A DNA stretch of 64,000 nt from JAWWPG01 sp033850885 (GTDB lineage Bacteria; Actinomycetota; Actinomycetes; Propionibacteriales; Nocardioidaceae). How positions within the stretch are numbered: position 1 is the stretch's first letter; the number at the start of each line of letters is the position of its first letter. The DNA is taken from NCBI GenBank assembly GCA_033850885.1, contig JAWWPG010000064.1:62001-126000 (forward strand). Direction: 5' to 3'. The notes beneath the pieces are model-generated. The model saw only the letters and a list, made by a program, of their open reading frames with translations. It did not search any database and was not told where the DNA came from. Positions 25,238 to 32,358 of this stretch are shown piece after piece. A program made the translations under genes and the position numbers.

Positions 25238-25909
25238 GTGCAGCCGGGGCCAACCGAGGAGGCAGCCATTCCCAGCGGTCTGAAGCCGGCATCATGGGCG
25301 TTCGCCGAAGCGTTCGTGGCCGAGGACGAGGTGCTCACGAAGGCGCGGGCTCGTGCAGCGGAGCTCAACGCGGTGCCGATCGGGCAAGGCGGCGGGGCGA
25401 CGCTGCGCTTCCTGGCTACCCTGCTCGACGCGCGTAACGTCGTGGAGGTCGGCACCGGCTGCGGAGTCTCGGGCGTCTGGCTGATGCGCGGGATGCGCGA
25501 CGACGGCGTGCTGACGTCCGTCGACATCGAGCCGGAGCACCAGCGGCTTGCCAAGGAGGCGTTCACGGCGGCCGGATTCCCACCGCAGCGGGTCCGGCTC
25601 ATCCCCGGGGCGGCCCTGGAGGTGCTTCCACGGCTCACCGACGGCCACTACGACCTGGTGTTCTGCGACGGCGACAAGCAGGAGTACGCGCAGTACCTCG
25701 AGCAGGCGCGCCGGCTGTTGCGTCCAGGCGGGCTGGTCGCCTTCGACAACTCGCTGTGGCATGACCGGGTGGCCGACCCGTCGGTGCGCGACGCTCAGAC
25801 GACCGCGATCCGCGAGACCTTGAACGCCGTACGTGACGACGAACGGCTCGTGTCGGTGCTGCTCCCCGTCGGCGACGGTCTGCTCGTCGCCCAGAAGGCA
25901 TCCGGCTGA
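25238..25909 (+). CDS. SAM-dependent O-methyltransferase
   Basis: A 223-residue class I methyltransferase. The SAM-binding motif I is VVEVGTGCGVSGVWL, motif post-I is TSVDIEPEHQRLA, and motif IV is YDLVFCDGDKQEY with the metal-binding Asp, as in catechol/caffeoyl-CoA-like O-methyltransferases. It is the positional counterpart of M. tuberculosis Rv1220c, divergent from sigE. The GTG at 25238 is used as start; note AGGAGG five bases before an in-frame ATT at about 25268, so a shorter product from a rare ATT start cannot be excluded. Substrate unknown. Convergent with DUF3117. Confidence 0.85.
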   Translation: MQPGPTEEAAIPSGLKPASWAFAEAFVAEDEVLTKARARAAELNAVPIGQGGGATLRFLATLLDARNVVEVGTGCGVSGVWLMRGMRDDGVLTSVDIEPEHQRLAKEAFTAAGFPPQRVRLIPGAALEVLPRLTDGHYDLVFCDGDKQEYAQYLEQARRLLRPGGLVAFDNSLWHDRVADPSVRDAQTTAIRETLNAVRDDERLVSVLLPVGDGLLVAQKASG

Positions 25910-25984
25910 GGCTGACCGCCCCGCCGGAACGCGCCGCCTCGAATGATCAGCCGGTACGGCCGGCGGCGCAGCAGCCAGCGAAGC

Positions 25985-26007
25985 GGGGATGGGGGATGGG
26001 GGCCGGG
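25985..26007 (+). other. G-quadruplex-capable tract
   Basis: Four G runs (G4-AT-G5-AT-G5-CC-G3) lie just beyond the stop of the DUF3117 gene, in the 99-base gap between two convergent genes. Such a tract could form a G-quadruplex on the plus strand or help end transcription. It is a pattern observation only. Confidence 0.5.
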
Positions 26008-26008
26008 T

Positions 26009-26176
26009 CTAGGTCGTGACGGAGGCGAGCGCGTCCTCGAGGGCTTTGGCTTCTTCGGCGTTGAGCTCGACGACGAGCCGCCCGCCGCCTTCGATCGGAA
26101 CCCTCATGACAAGACCCCGGCCTTCCTTGGTGACCTCGAGGGGACCGTCTCCCGTCCTCGGCTTCATCGCCGCCAT
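26009..26176 (-). CDS. DUF3117 small protein
   Basis: A 55-residue protein recognised by its whole sequence pattern: MAAMKPRTGDGPLEVTKEGR at the start, then VMRVP, EGGGRLVVEL and a helical end EAKALEDALASV. This is the actinobacteria-specific DUF3117 family (Rv1211 in M. tuberculosis). The structure is likely a small beta sheet with one helix. Function unknown but the family is extremely conserved. In mycobacteria it sits near tagA and folP2, which are also found here some 3-5 kb away. Divergent from the PaaX-type regulator. Confidence 0.93.
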   Translation of the reverse strand: MAAMKPRTGDGPLEVTKEGRGLVMRVPIEGGGRLVVELNAEEAKALEDALASVTT

Positions 26177-26302
26177 GCGCACACCTACCCTTCGTTCGAG
26201 CGCCGAGACTTTCTCCGGTTGCCGGGTCCAGACATCGGTGGCGCATCGGATACCTTCGGTCCATTATCGCACCCAGGAGTTGCTGGGGCAGACTGCTGAG
26301 TT

Positions 26303-27085
26303 GTGAACGCCCGCTCGGCCCTTTTCGACGTGTACGGCGACCACCTTCGCCAACGCGGCGGCACGGCCCCGGTCGCGGCGCTCCTGCGGCTGCTCGCCCC
26401 GCTCGAGGTGGCCGCCCCCGCCGTACGGACCGCCATCTCGAGGATGGTCCGGCAGGGCTGGCTGGTGCCGGTGCGACTCGACCAGGCCGCGGGTTACGCG
26501 GCGACCCGTCAGGCGGAACGCCGGCTGTCGGCAGCCGCCAGCCGGATCTACCGCCGCGGTATCGCGGAGTGGGACGGCCGGTGGCACATCGTCGTCACCG
26601 ACCACATCGCGGAGCGGAGCCCTCGCGAGCGGGTCCGCAACGGGCTGAGCTACCTCGGGTACGCCTCGTTGCGCGAGGCGATGTGGATCAGCCCTCGCGC
26701 CTCCGCCGAGGTCGACGCGCTGCTGGCCGCGGAAGGGGTGCGGGCGCTGCGCTTCTGGGCGGCCCACGACGGCGACGAGGCGGCCCTTGCTGCGGGTGCC
26801 TGGGACCTGGACGCGATCGGGCGAAGCTATGCCCGCTGGCTGGCCGACGCGCAGGAGCTCGTCGGCGACGCCGGTCGGGAGCTGTCCGATCGGGAAGCCT
26901 TCACGATCCGCAGCCGGCTGGTGCACGAGTGGCGGAAGTTCCTGTTCCAGGACCCCTCCCTGCCGCGCGAGCTGTTGCCGGAGGGCTGGCCTGGTGACGC
27001 GGCCGCGAAGTTCTTCGACGAACAGGCCGGCCGGCTCGCCCCCGGGGCCGGCCGTTTCGTGGACTCCTGCCTGCACCCCTGTTGA
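26303..27085 (+). CDS. PaaX-family transcriptional regulator
   Basis: A 260-residue regulator. The N-terminus has the PaaX winged helix (SALFDVYGDHLRQRGGTAPVAALLRLL; VRTAISRMVRQGWLVPVR), the middle domain follows from WDGRWHIVVTDH, and the C-terminal PaaX_C part has RSRLVHEWRKFLFQDPSLPRELLPEGWPG, each listed by its opening residues. The family senses phenylacetyl-CoA or related acyl-CoAs and represses catabolic genes. The next gene on the same strand is an enoyl-CoA hydratase/isomerase, a plausible target. The TGA stop lies inside a dispersed 21-base repeat. Confidence 0.87.
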   Translation: MNARSALFDVYGDHLRQRGGTAPVAALLRLLAPLEVAAPAVRTAISRMVRQGWLVPVRLDQAAGYAATRQAERRLSAAASRIYRRGIAEWDGRWHIVVTDHIAERSPRERVRNGLSYLGYASLREAMWISPRASAEVDALLAAEGVRALRFWAAHDGDEAALAAGAWDLDAIGRSYARWLADAQELVGDAGRELSDREAFTIRSRLVHEWRKFLFQDPSLPRELLPEGWPGDAAAKFFDEQAGRLAPGAGRFVDSCLHPC

Positions 27086-27160
27086 CCCGTCGCAAAGTTG
27101 CCCTCGAGCCTCCGCAAAGTTGCCTTTCGAGCCGACACAAAGTTGCCGTCGAGCCGAAGT
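27082..27160. repeat. Intergenic ~22-bp tandem repeat array (copy B)
   Basis: The first 21 bases (27082-27102, beginning TTGACCCGTCGC) are identical to 41053-41073 and to the complement of 41127-41147. Two more degenerate units with CGCAAAGTTGCC and CACAAAGTTGCC follow at about 23-base spacing. The TGA of the PaaX-type gene is inside the first unit. See findings. Confidence 0.8.
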
Positions 27161-27215
27161 GGTTCGGAACGCTCCGGCGGTGTTGCCCCGGTGGAGCCAG
27201 CCGCTTCGGTTGCTT

Positions 27216-27277
27216 ACCAACCTCGGACGGAAGGTCGCCAACCTCGGACGAGGGGTCACCAACCCCGGACGGGGGTC
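27216..27277. repeat. Three 21-bp tandem repeats upstream of enoyl-CoA hydratase
   Basis: Three copies of about ACCAACCTCGGACG-GGGTC (27216-27236, 27237-27257, 27258-27277) lie 85 bases before the enoyl-CoA hydratase start. The 21-base period is two helical turns, so a bound protein would meet each copy on the same face. They could be operators for the adjacent PaaX-type regulator or simple relics of repeat expansion. Confidence 0.6.
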
Positions 27278-27362
27278 GGGCTCGCGCGCCAGGTCGTAGC
27301 CCGAGGCCGGCAACTCGACGTACTGTGACATAACAGACCAAGAGACAGGAGGGAAGCCCCCC

Positions 27363-28175
27363 ATGAGTGCGGACGACACCTCGGCGGACCTGCCGGTCCG
27401 GTACGACGTCACGGGCCGCGTGGCCACTATCACGATCAACCGACCGGCGGCGATGAACAGCCTCGACACCGCCACCAAGCAGGCGCTGCTGGCCGCCGTA
27501 CGACGGGCTGCCGACGAGCAGACCGTCCGATGCGTAGTGATCACCGGATCCGGACGGGCCTTCTGCGTCGGGCAGGACCTGCGCGAGCATGCCAGGAACA
27601 TCGAGGAGCAGAGCGCGCAAGAAGTCTGGTCGACGGTCACCGACCACTACTCGCCGATCGCGCTCACGATCGCCACCATGGACAAGCCGGTCATCGCGGC
27701 AGTCAACGGGGTCGCGGCAGGCGCCGGGATGTCGATCGCCATGGTGTGTGACCTGCGCGTCGCGGCGGACACCGCGACGTTCAACACGGCTTTCACCGCC
27801 ATCGGGCTCTCGTGCGACACCGGCTCCTCCTGGACGCTGCCTCGACTGGTCGGGACCACCAAGGCGATAGAGCTGCTGCTCGAGCCCAGGAGCGTCGATG
27901 CCACAGAGGCCCTCGCGCTGGGCCTGGTCACGACCGTCGTACCCTCAGCCGAGCTCGCTCACCAGGTGGCGCAGCTGGCGGCGCGGCTGGCCGCAGGCCC
28001 GACCCTGGCCTATGCCGCCGTCAAGCAGTCGGTGGCCTTCGCGGCGACCCACCCGCTCGAGGACGCGCTGGGATTCGAGGGCCGGATGATGGCAAGGACC
28101 GGCGACTCGACCGACCACCGAAAGGCCGTGAAGTCCTTCGTAGCCAAAGTGCACCCCACCTTCGAAGGTGTCTGA
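27363..28175 (+). CDS. Enoyl-CoA hydratase/isomerase (crotonase) family protein
   Basis: A 270-residue crotonase. N-terminal VATITINRPAAMNSLD, the first oxyanion-hole strand VITGSGRAFCVGQDLREH, the second oxyanion hole NGVAAGAGMSIAMVCDLRVA, and the FNTAFTAIGLSCDTGSSWTLPRLVG segment are present. The residue replacing one catalytic Glu of mitochondrial hydratase is Asp in CDTGSS, a pattern typical of PaaG-like isomerases rather than plain hydratases. With the PaaX-type regulator upstream, a role in phenylacetate-like or fatty acid breakdown is likely. Preceded by AGGAGGG. It overlaps the next gene by one base (TGATG). Confidence 0.87.
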   Translation: MSADDTSADLPVRYDVTGRVATITINRPAAMNSLDTATKQALLAAVRRAADEQTVRCVVITGSGRAFCVGQDLREHARNIEEQSAQEVWSTVTDHYSPIALTIATMDKPVIAAVNGVAAGAGMSIAMVCDLRVAADTATFNTAFTAIGLSCDTGSSWTLPRLVGTTKAIELLLEPRSVDATEALALGLVTTVVPSAELAHQVAQLAARLAAGPTLAYAAVKQSVAFAATHPLEDALGFEGRMMARTGDSTDHRKAVKSFVAKVHPTFEGV

Positions 28176-28996
28176 TGAGACTCCGCCCCCGGTCCCATTC
28201 GCGGCTCGTCCGCAGCTGCCTTGCCGGTCTTGCCGGGTCGATAGCCCTGGCGTCCCTCGTTGCAGGTACGGCGACCGGCGGACCGGCTCACCTGGACCTG
28301 GCATCCAACCCGAGCATGCAGACCCTGCCGGGGCGGATCGGGGCGCCGGCCAAGGTGCTGCAGATGGTGACGATCACGTCCCCCGACTGGGGCAGCACGA
28401 CGGGGACTCTCAAGGCCTGGCAGCGGCCACCAGGCGGCGCCTGGGCGAGTGTGCACGGTCCGTTGCCCGTCGTCCTCGGGTACCACGGGTGGGTGGTGGC
28501 CGACCAGCGCGTCCAGTCCAGCGGAACCAGCCCCGCGGGGCGGTTCGGGCTCCCTGCGGCCTTCGGGCTGCTCGCGGACCCGGGGACCGCGCTCGAGTAT
28601 CGACATGTCGACGGCAACGACTGGTGGCCGTACGAACCGCGCGATCCAGCGACGTACAACATCTACCAGACGCATAAGGACCCCCACTCCCACTGGCGAC
28701 CGACTTACGCGGAGCATCTCGCGAGCTTCACGACCCAGTACGCCTACGCGATCGTGGTGGGCTTCAACCTGCCCAAGGGCGTCCACTACTCACCGGCGCG
28801 GCGACAGCGAGTCGCCACGGTTCCGTCCGACACGAAGATCGGCGGCGGCATCTTCCTGCATGTGCGCGGAGCCGGGGACACGGCCGGCTGCATCGCGATG
28901 AACAGGGCCGATGTGCAGTGGCTGCTGAGCTGGCTGCGCCCGGGCCGTCGTCCTCAGGTCGTGATGGGTCCGTACGACTACGTGCTCACGCTCTGA
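28175..28996 (+). CDS. Exported L,D-transpeptidase-like (YkuD-fold) protein
   Basis: A 273-residue exported protein. The N-terminus has Arg residues and a hydrophobic core (CLAGLAGSIALASLVAGTATG), a Sec signal. The catalytic motif of YkuD domains is at the end: GGIFLHVRGAGDTAGCIAMNR, that is His, then ...Gly-Cys-Ile, with the nucleophile Cys in TAGCI, closely matching the HxxxS/T-x-G-C family pattern. The N-terminal half has the strand pattern of the barrel. The group includes enzymes that form 3-3 peptidoglycan cross-links and a less studied, shorter set to which this one seems closer. It overlaps the crotonase gene by one base, an odd partnership. Confidence 0.75.
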   Translation: MRLRPRSHSRLVRSCLAGLAGSIALASLVAGTATGGPAHLDLASNPSMQTLPGRIGAPAKVLQMVTITSPDWGSTTGTLKAWQRPPGGAWASVHGPLPVVLGYHGWVVADQRVQSSGTSPAGRFGLPAAFGLLADPGTALEYRHVDGNDWWPYEPRDPATYNIYQTHKDPHSHWRPTYAEHLASFTTQYAYAIVVGFNLPKGVHYSPARRQRVATVPSDTKIGGGIFLHVRGAGDTAGCIAMNRADVQWLLSWLRPGRRPQVVMGPYDYVLTL

Positions 28997-29027
28997 GGGC
29001 AACCGCCGGACCCAACGCGTATCGGAG

Positions 29028-29594
29028 TCAGCGAAAGGCGCAGCCGACCAGGTGGTCGTTGACGAGGCCTACGGCCTGCATCAGTGCGTACGCCGTGACC
29101 GGGCCGACGAACACGAACCCGTGTGCCTTCAGCTCACGAGCGAGCGACGTCGACTCCGGCGTCTTGGCCGGGATGTCGGCCGTCGTGACCGGGACCGGAG
29201 GGTCGCGCGGCGCAAAGCGCCACACCAGGTCGGCGAGCGGCTCGTCGAGTGCGACCGCCGCCCTCGCGTTCGCCATCGCTGCATCGACCTTCGCCCGGTT
29301 CCGCACGATCCCCGCGTCAGCGAGCAGGCGCTCCCGGTCGCCTGGCCCGAACGCGGCGACCGTGGCGATGTCGAAGCCCGCGAACGCATGCCGGAACCTC
29401 TCTCGTTTGCGCAGGATCGTCAGCCAGGACAGCCCGGACTGGAACGCCTCGAGCGTCAGCCGCTCGTAGATCCCGTTGTCGTCGTGGACCTGGCGGCCCC
29501 ACTCCTCGTCGTGGTACGCCACATAGTCCGGCGTGGAGACCCCCCAGGGACACCTCGCAAGCCCGTCCTCCCCCACCTCGACGCCGCGGCTCAC
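29028..29594 (-). CDS. tag: DNA-3-methyladenine glycosylase I
   Basis: A 188-residue HhH-superfamily glycosylase. Signatures: ARCPWG with the zinc-binding Cys near the N-terminus, YVAYHDEEWGRQVHDD, LTLEAFQSGLSWLTIL, and GFVFVGPVTAYALMQAVGLVNDH with the zinc ligands (His near the end, Cys in GCAFR). It excises 3-methyladenine during alkylation repair. The GTG at 29594 shares GTGA with the DivIVA-domain gene stop, deciding the start. M. tuberculosis tagA (Rv1210) has the same neighbours. Confidence 0.92.
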   Translation of the reverse strand: MSRGVEVGEDGLARCPWGVSTPDYVAYHDEEWGRQVHDDNGIYERLTLEAFQSGLSWLTILRKRERFRHAFAGFDIATVAAFGPGDRERLLADAGIVRNRAKVDAAMANARAAVALDEPLADLVWRFAPRDPPVPVTTADIPAKTPESTSLARELKAHGFVFVGPVTAYALMQAVGLVNDHLVGCAFR

Positions 29595-30103
29595 CCGCCC
29601 TCGTGACCTTCCGTATGGCGAGCACCGCACTGATCTGGCTCCGGCTCGTCCCCGTCGGGCCTCGTGTCGTTCCGGTCTGCCCTGATGTCGTCCTCGTCAG
29701 CCTGCTCCCCCTCGACCTCGTCCTCCGTCACCTTGTCCTCGTCCTTCGTCACGAAGGGTTCGACCTGCCCCGTCGGCTCCTCCTGCCGACGCTCGTCGGG
29801 TTCGGCCGCCTCCCCCATCGGCTCCTCCTGCCGACGCTCGTCGGGTTCGGCCGGCTCCTCACGTTCGATCATCTCTGCCTCGAGGCGCGCCAGCAGCGCG
29901 TCGACCTCGTCCATCCGGTAGCCCCGGACTCCGGTGTTCAGGCGGAGCGTCCGAAGGTCGTCGGCGCACAGTGGCCGGTCTGCCGGGAGCAGCGCGTCCG
30001 GACGGTCGTCGTACACCTCGGCCATCGCGTCGCCGCGGCCGGCGGCGACGACCGCGATGCCGCCGATGATCGCGACCAGCACGATGACCCAGACCCAAAG
30101 CAC
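29591..30103 (-). CDS. DivIVA-domain membrane protein
   Basis: A 170-residue protein with one N-terminal membrane helix (VWVIVLVAIIGGIAVVAAG), then a DivIVA-like segment (LRTLRLNTGVRGYRMDEVDALLARLEAEM) listed here by its start LRTLRLNTGVRGY, and an acidic, probably disordered tail. The tail contains a duplicated EPDERRQEEP block encoded by a 36-base exact direct repeat. It corresponds in position to Rv1209 of mycobacteria. DivIVA segments mark negative membrane curvature and polar growth. Starts at GTG without an obvious Shine-Dalgarno sequence; divergent from folP2-like gene. Confidence 0.8.
   Translation of the reverse strand: MLWVWVIVLVAIIGGIAVVAAGRGDAMAEVYDDRPDALLPADRPLCADDLRTLRLNTGVRGYRMDEVDALLARLEAEMIEREEPAEPDERRQEEPMGEAAEPDERRQEEPTGQVEPFVTKDEDKVTEDEVEGEQADEDDIRADRNDTRPDGDEPEPDQCGARHTEGHEGG
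29773..29853. repeat. Exact 36-bp direct repeat inside DivIVA-domain gene
   Basis: Positions 29773-29808 and 29818-29853 are identical, with a 45-base period (15 codons), duplicating the EPDERRQEEP stretch in the acidic tail. The period is a multiple of three so the frame is kept. Recombination could change the copy number. Confidence 0.85.
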
Positions 30104-30159
30104 GTGACCGATCGTGCCACGCTTGGCAGACAGGTCTCGCGATCGGGTGAGGAGCCGCC

Positions 30160-31023
30160 GTGTCGCTCGTGCTGGGCAGCCGCGACTTCGGCGACGACTC
30201 CTGCGTCGTGATGGCGATCGTCAACCGCACCCCCGACTCGTTCTACGACCGTGGTGCGACGTACGGCGACCCAGCGGCCCTCGAACGGGTCGCAGAGGCG
30301 GTCGCAGAGGGGGCCGAGATCGTCGACATCGGCGGTGTCAAGGCCGGGTACGGCGACCATGTCGACGAGCGGGAGGAGATCAGGCGCACCGCCACCCTGG
30401 TCGAGCGCGTGCGGGCGCGCTATCCCGAGCTGGTCATCAGCGTGGACACCTGGCGGTCAGGAGTCGCCCGGGAGCTCTGCCGGCGGGGCGCCGACCTGCT
30501 CAACGACACCTGGGCCGGCGCGGACCCGTTGCTGGCCGAGGTCGCCGCGGAGTTCGACGTCGGACTCGTCTGCACGCATTCGGGCGGGCTCGGCCCACGC
30601 ACCGACCCGCACCGCGCGACGTACCAGGATGTCGTCGGCGACGTCGCCGGCACGGTCACGTCGCTCGCCCAGCGGGCGGTGGACCTCGGTGTACGGCGTG
30701 AGCGGATCCTCATCGACCCCGCCCATGACTTCGGCAAGAACACCTACCACTCCCTCGAGCTGACCCGACGCCTCGACGAGCTGGTGGCCACCGGCTGGCC
30801 GGTGCTCGTCGCCCTGTCGAACAAGGACTTCGTCGGTGAGACGCTCGGGCTCGACGTTGTCGAGCGGCTGAGCGGAACCCTCGCCGCCACCGCGATCTCG
30901 GCCTGGCATGGAGCCCGGGTCTTCCGCGCCCACCAGGTGAGACAGACCCGGGAGGTCCTCGACATGGTGGCGTCCATCGCCGGTCGTCGCCCGCCGGCTC
31001 GGGCGGTACGAGGCCTGGCCTGA
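30160..31023 (+). CDS. Dihydropteroate synthase family protein (FolP2-like)
   Basis: A 287-residue TIM barrel. MAIVNRTPDSFYDRG is the dihydropteroate synthase motif (usual MGILNVTPDSFSDGG with changes), followed by GAEIVDIGGVKAGYG in place of the DIGGESTRPG loop, ISVDTWRS and LNDTWAG. The substitutions in the second substrate loop match the actinobacterial FolP2 branch (Rv1207), whose members do not replace true DHPS. So the protein may have a modified or non-folate activity. GTG start with GGAG nine bases upstream. Mycobacteria have gpgS (glucosyl-3-phosphoglycerate synthase) next to folP2; it is missing here. Confidence 0.85.
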   Translation: MSLVLGSRDFGDDSCVVMAIVNRTPDSFYDRGATYGDPAALERVAEAVAEGAEIVDIGGVKAGYGDHVDEREEIRRTATLVERVRARYPELVISVDTWRSGVARELCRRGADLLNDTWAGADPLLAEVAAEFDVGLVCTHSGGLGPRTDPHRATYQDVVGDVAGTVTSLAQRAVDLGVRRERILIDPAHDFGKNTYHSLELTRRLDELVATGWPVLVALSNKDFVGETLGLDVVERLSGTLAATAISAWHGARVFRAHQVRQTREVLDMVASIAGRRPPARAVRGLA

Positions 31024-31073
31024 AGTCCGCGGCTGGTCGTCCGAGAGGGCTAGCGGCACGGAGTTGCGGTTTG

Positions 31074-31092
31074 TTAGGTTAGCCTTGCCAAA
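31074..31092 (+). promoter_or_regulatory. IdeR/DtxR iron box upstream of ZIP transporter
   Basis: TTAGGTTAGCCTTGCCAAA agrees with the IdeR/DtxR consensus TTAGGTTAGSCTAACCTAA at 16 of 19 positions, including a perfect left half. It lies 38 bases before the ATG of the ZIP gene and overlaps the likely -10 region, so Fe2+-IdeR should repress the ZIP-blaI-M56 unit when iron is plentiful. Confidence 0.75.
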
Positions 31093-31129
31093 TCGCGACC
31101 TCAGCGCGAGCCGACTCGAACGGAGACCG

Positions 31130-32005
31130 ATGAGCACCGCCACGACCACGCTCCTGGGTTTCATCGCCGGCGTCACGATCCTGATCGGGCTTCCGGTCGG
31201 CCGTCTGCAGAATCCCCGGCCCGGTCTTCGCGTCTTCCTCAACGCCTGCGCCATCGGCGTCCTGCTCTTCCTCGTCTGGGACGTCCTCAGCGCCGCCTGG
31301 GTGCCCATCGACGCCGGGCTGGCGCAGTTCCACAACGACGGCGGCGGTCTCCCCTCCGTCTTCGGATATGGCGCGCTCTTCGCCCTCGGGCTGAGCGCGG
31401 GGATGCTCTCCCTCGTCTGGTACGAGACGTGGATGGTGCGACGAGTCCGCGGCGCGGTCAGCGCCCGCCCGAGCGGGCCGGGAGCCATGAGCGCCACCGA
31501 GCAGTCCCGGCTGGCCGCCGAGACGATGTCGCCGGCCCGGCGGCTGGCGTTCCTCATCGCCGTCGGCATCGGGTTGCACAACTTCGCGGAAGGCCTGGCG
31601 ATCGGGCAGTCCGCGGCGAGCGGAGAGCTCAGCCTGGCGGTCATGCTGGTGATCGGCTTCGGCCTGCACAACGCGACCGAGGGCTTCGGTATCGTCGGCC
31701 CGCTCGCAGGCGACGTCGACGCGTCGGGTCGGCTCCGACGGCCCAGCTGGGGCCTCCTCCTGCTGCTCGGAGCGATCGCCGGTGGACCGACGCTGGTCGG
31801 GACGATCGTCGGGCACGGCTTCACGAGCGAGCCGGTCAGTGTGGTCTTCCTGACGCTGGCGGCGGGATCGATCCTGTACGTCGTCACGCAGCTGCTGGGC
31901 GTCGCCGCCAAGATGCGCCGCCCGACGCTGGTCGGCTACGGCCTCGTGATCGGGCTGCTCGCCGGGTTCCTCACCGACGCGATCGTGACCGCTGCCGGGG
32001 CATGA
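31130..32005 (+). CDS. ZIP-family metal transporter
   Basis: A 291-residue membrane protein with about eight hydrophobic segments. Two metal-binding helices are seen: VGIGLHNFAEGLAIGQS (TM4 motif HNxxEG) and VIGFGLHNATEGFGIVGPL (TM5-like, HNxxEG again), the binuclear metal centre of ZIP proteins. A cytoplasmic loop of about 35 residues precedes TM4. The metal may be Fe2+, Mn2+ or Zn2+; the iron box upstream argues for iron-linked import. GGAGA precedes the ATG at 31130. It overlaps the blaI-type gene by four bases (ATGA). Confidence 0.87.
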   Translation: MSTATTTLLGFIAGVTILIGLPVGRLQNPRPGLRVFLNACAIGVLLFLVWDVLSAAWVPIDAGLAQFHNDGGGLPSVFGYGALFALGLSAGMLSLVWYETWMVRRVRGAVSARPSGPGAMSATEQSRLAAETMSPARRLAFLIAVGIGLHNFAEGLAIGQSAASGELSLAVMLVIGFGLHNATEGFGIVGPLAGDVDASGRLRRPSWGLLLLLGAIAGGPTLVGTIVGHGFTSEPVSVVFLTLAAGSILYVVTQLLGVAAKMRRPTLVGYGLVIGLLAGFLTDAIVTAAGA

Positions 32006-32355
32006 CCCGTCGCCGGCACGGCCAGCTGGAGGCGGATGTGATGGCCATCTTGTGGTCAGCGCAGGCCCCGCAGACGCCTCGGGACGTCCGGGACGCGCTT
32101 CCCTCATCGGCGTACACGACCGTGCTGACCGCTCTGACGCGCCTGCACAAGAAGGGTCTCGTCAGCCGGGTTCCGCAGGGCCGCTCCTTCGCCTACCAGC
32201 CCGTCGAGACGACGGCGGACTTCACGGCGCGGCGGATGCGGGACCTCCTCGACCAGGCAGACCCCGCAGCGGTGCTAAGCCGCTTCGTCGAGAGTCTGGA
32301 CGCCGCTGAAGAGACGCTTCTCCGCCGGTTGCTGTCAGAAGCGGACGAGGGGTAG
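32002..32355 (+). CDS. BlaI/MecI/CopY-family transcriptional regulator
   Basis: A 117-residue winged-helix repressor. The N-terminal GQLEADVMAILWSAQAPQTPRDVRDAL and TTVLTALTRLHKKGLVSRV match the BlaI/MecI DNA-binding domain, each quoted by its beginning; the C-terminal half is a dimerisation helix pair. In the BlaI family a membrane M56 peptidase normally responds to a wall signal and the repressor is then cleaved. The M56 gene follows directly, so the pair is a complete switch. It sits in an iron-box-controlled unit with a ZIP transporter, an unusual input. Confidence 0.88.
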   Translation: MTRRRHGQLEADVMAILWSAQAPQTPRDVRDALPSSAYTTVLTALTRLHKKGLVSRVPQGRSFAYQPVETTADFTARRMRDLLDQADPAAVLSRFVESLDAAEETLLRRLLSEADEG

Positions 32356-32358
32356 CGC

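Noticed and set aside
27082..27277. CRISPR array
   Set aside because: The repeats are directly adjacent without unique spacers of regular length, and no cas genes are present.
31020..31072. BlaI operator upstream of the ZIP-blaI unit
   Set aside because: I looked for TACTACA/TGTAGTA half-sites before the ZIP gene and found none; only the uppP-proximal site shows one.
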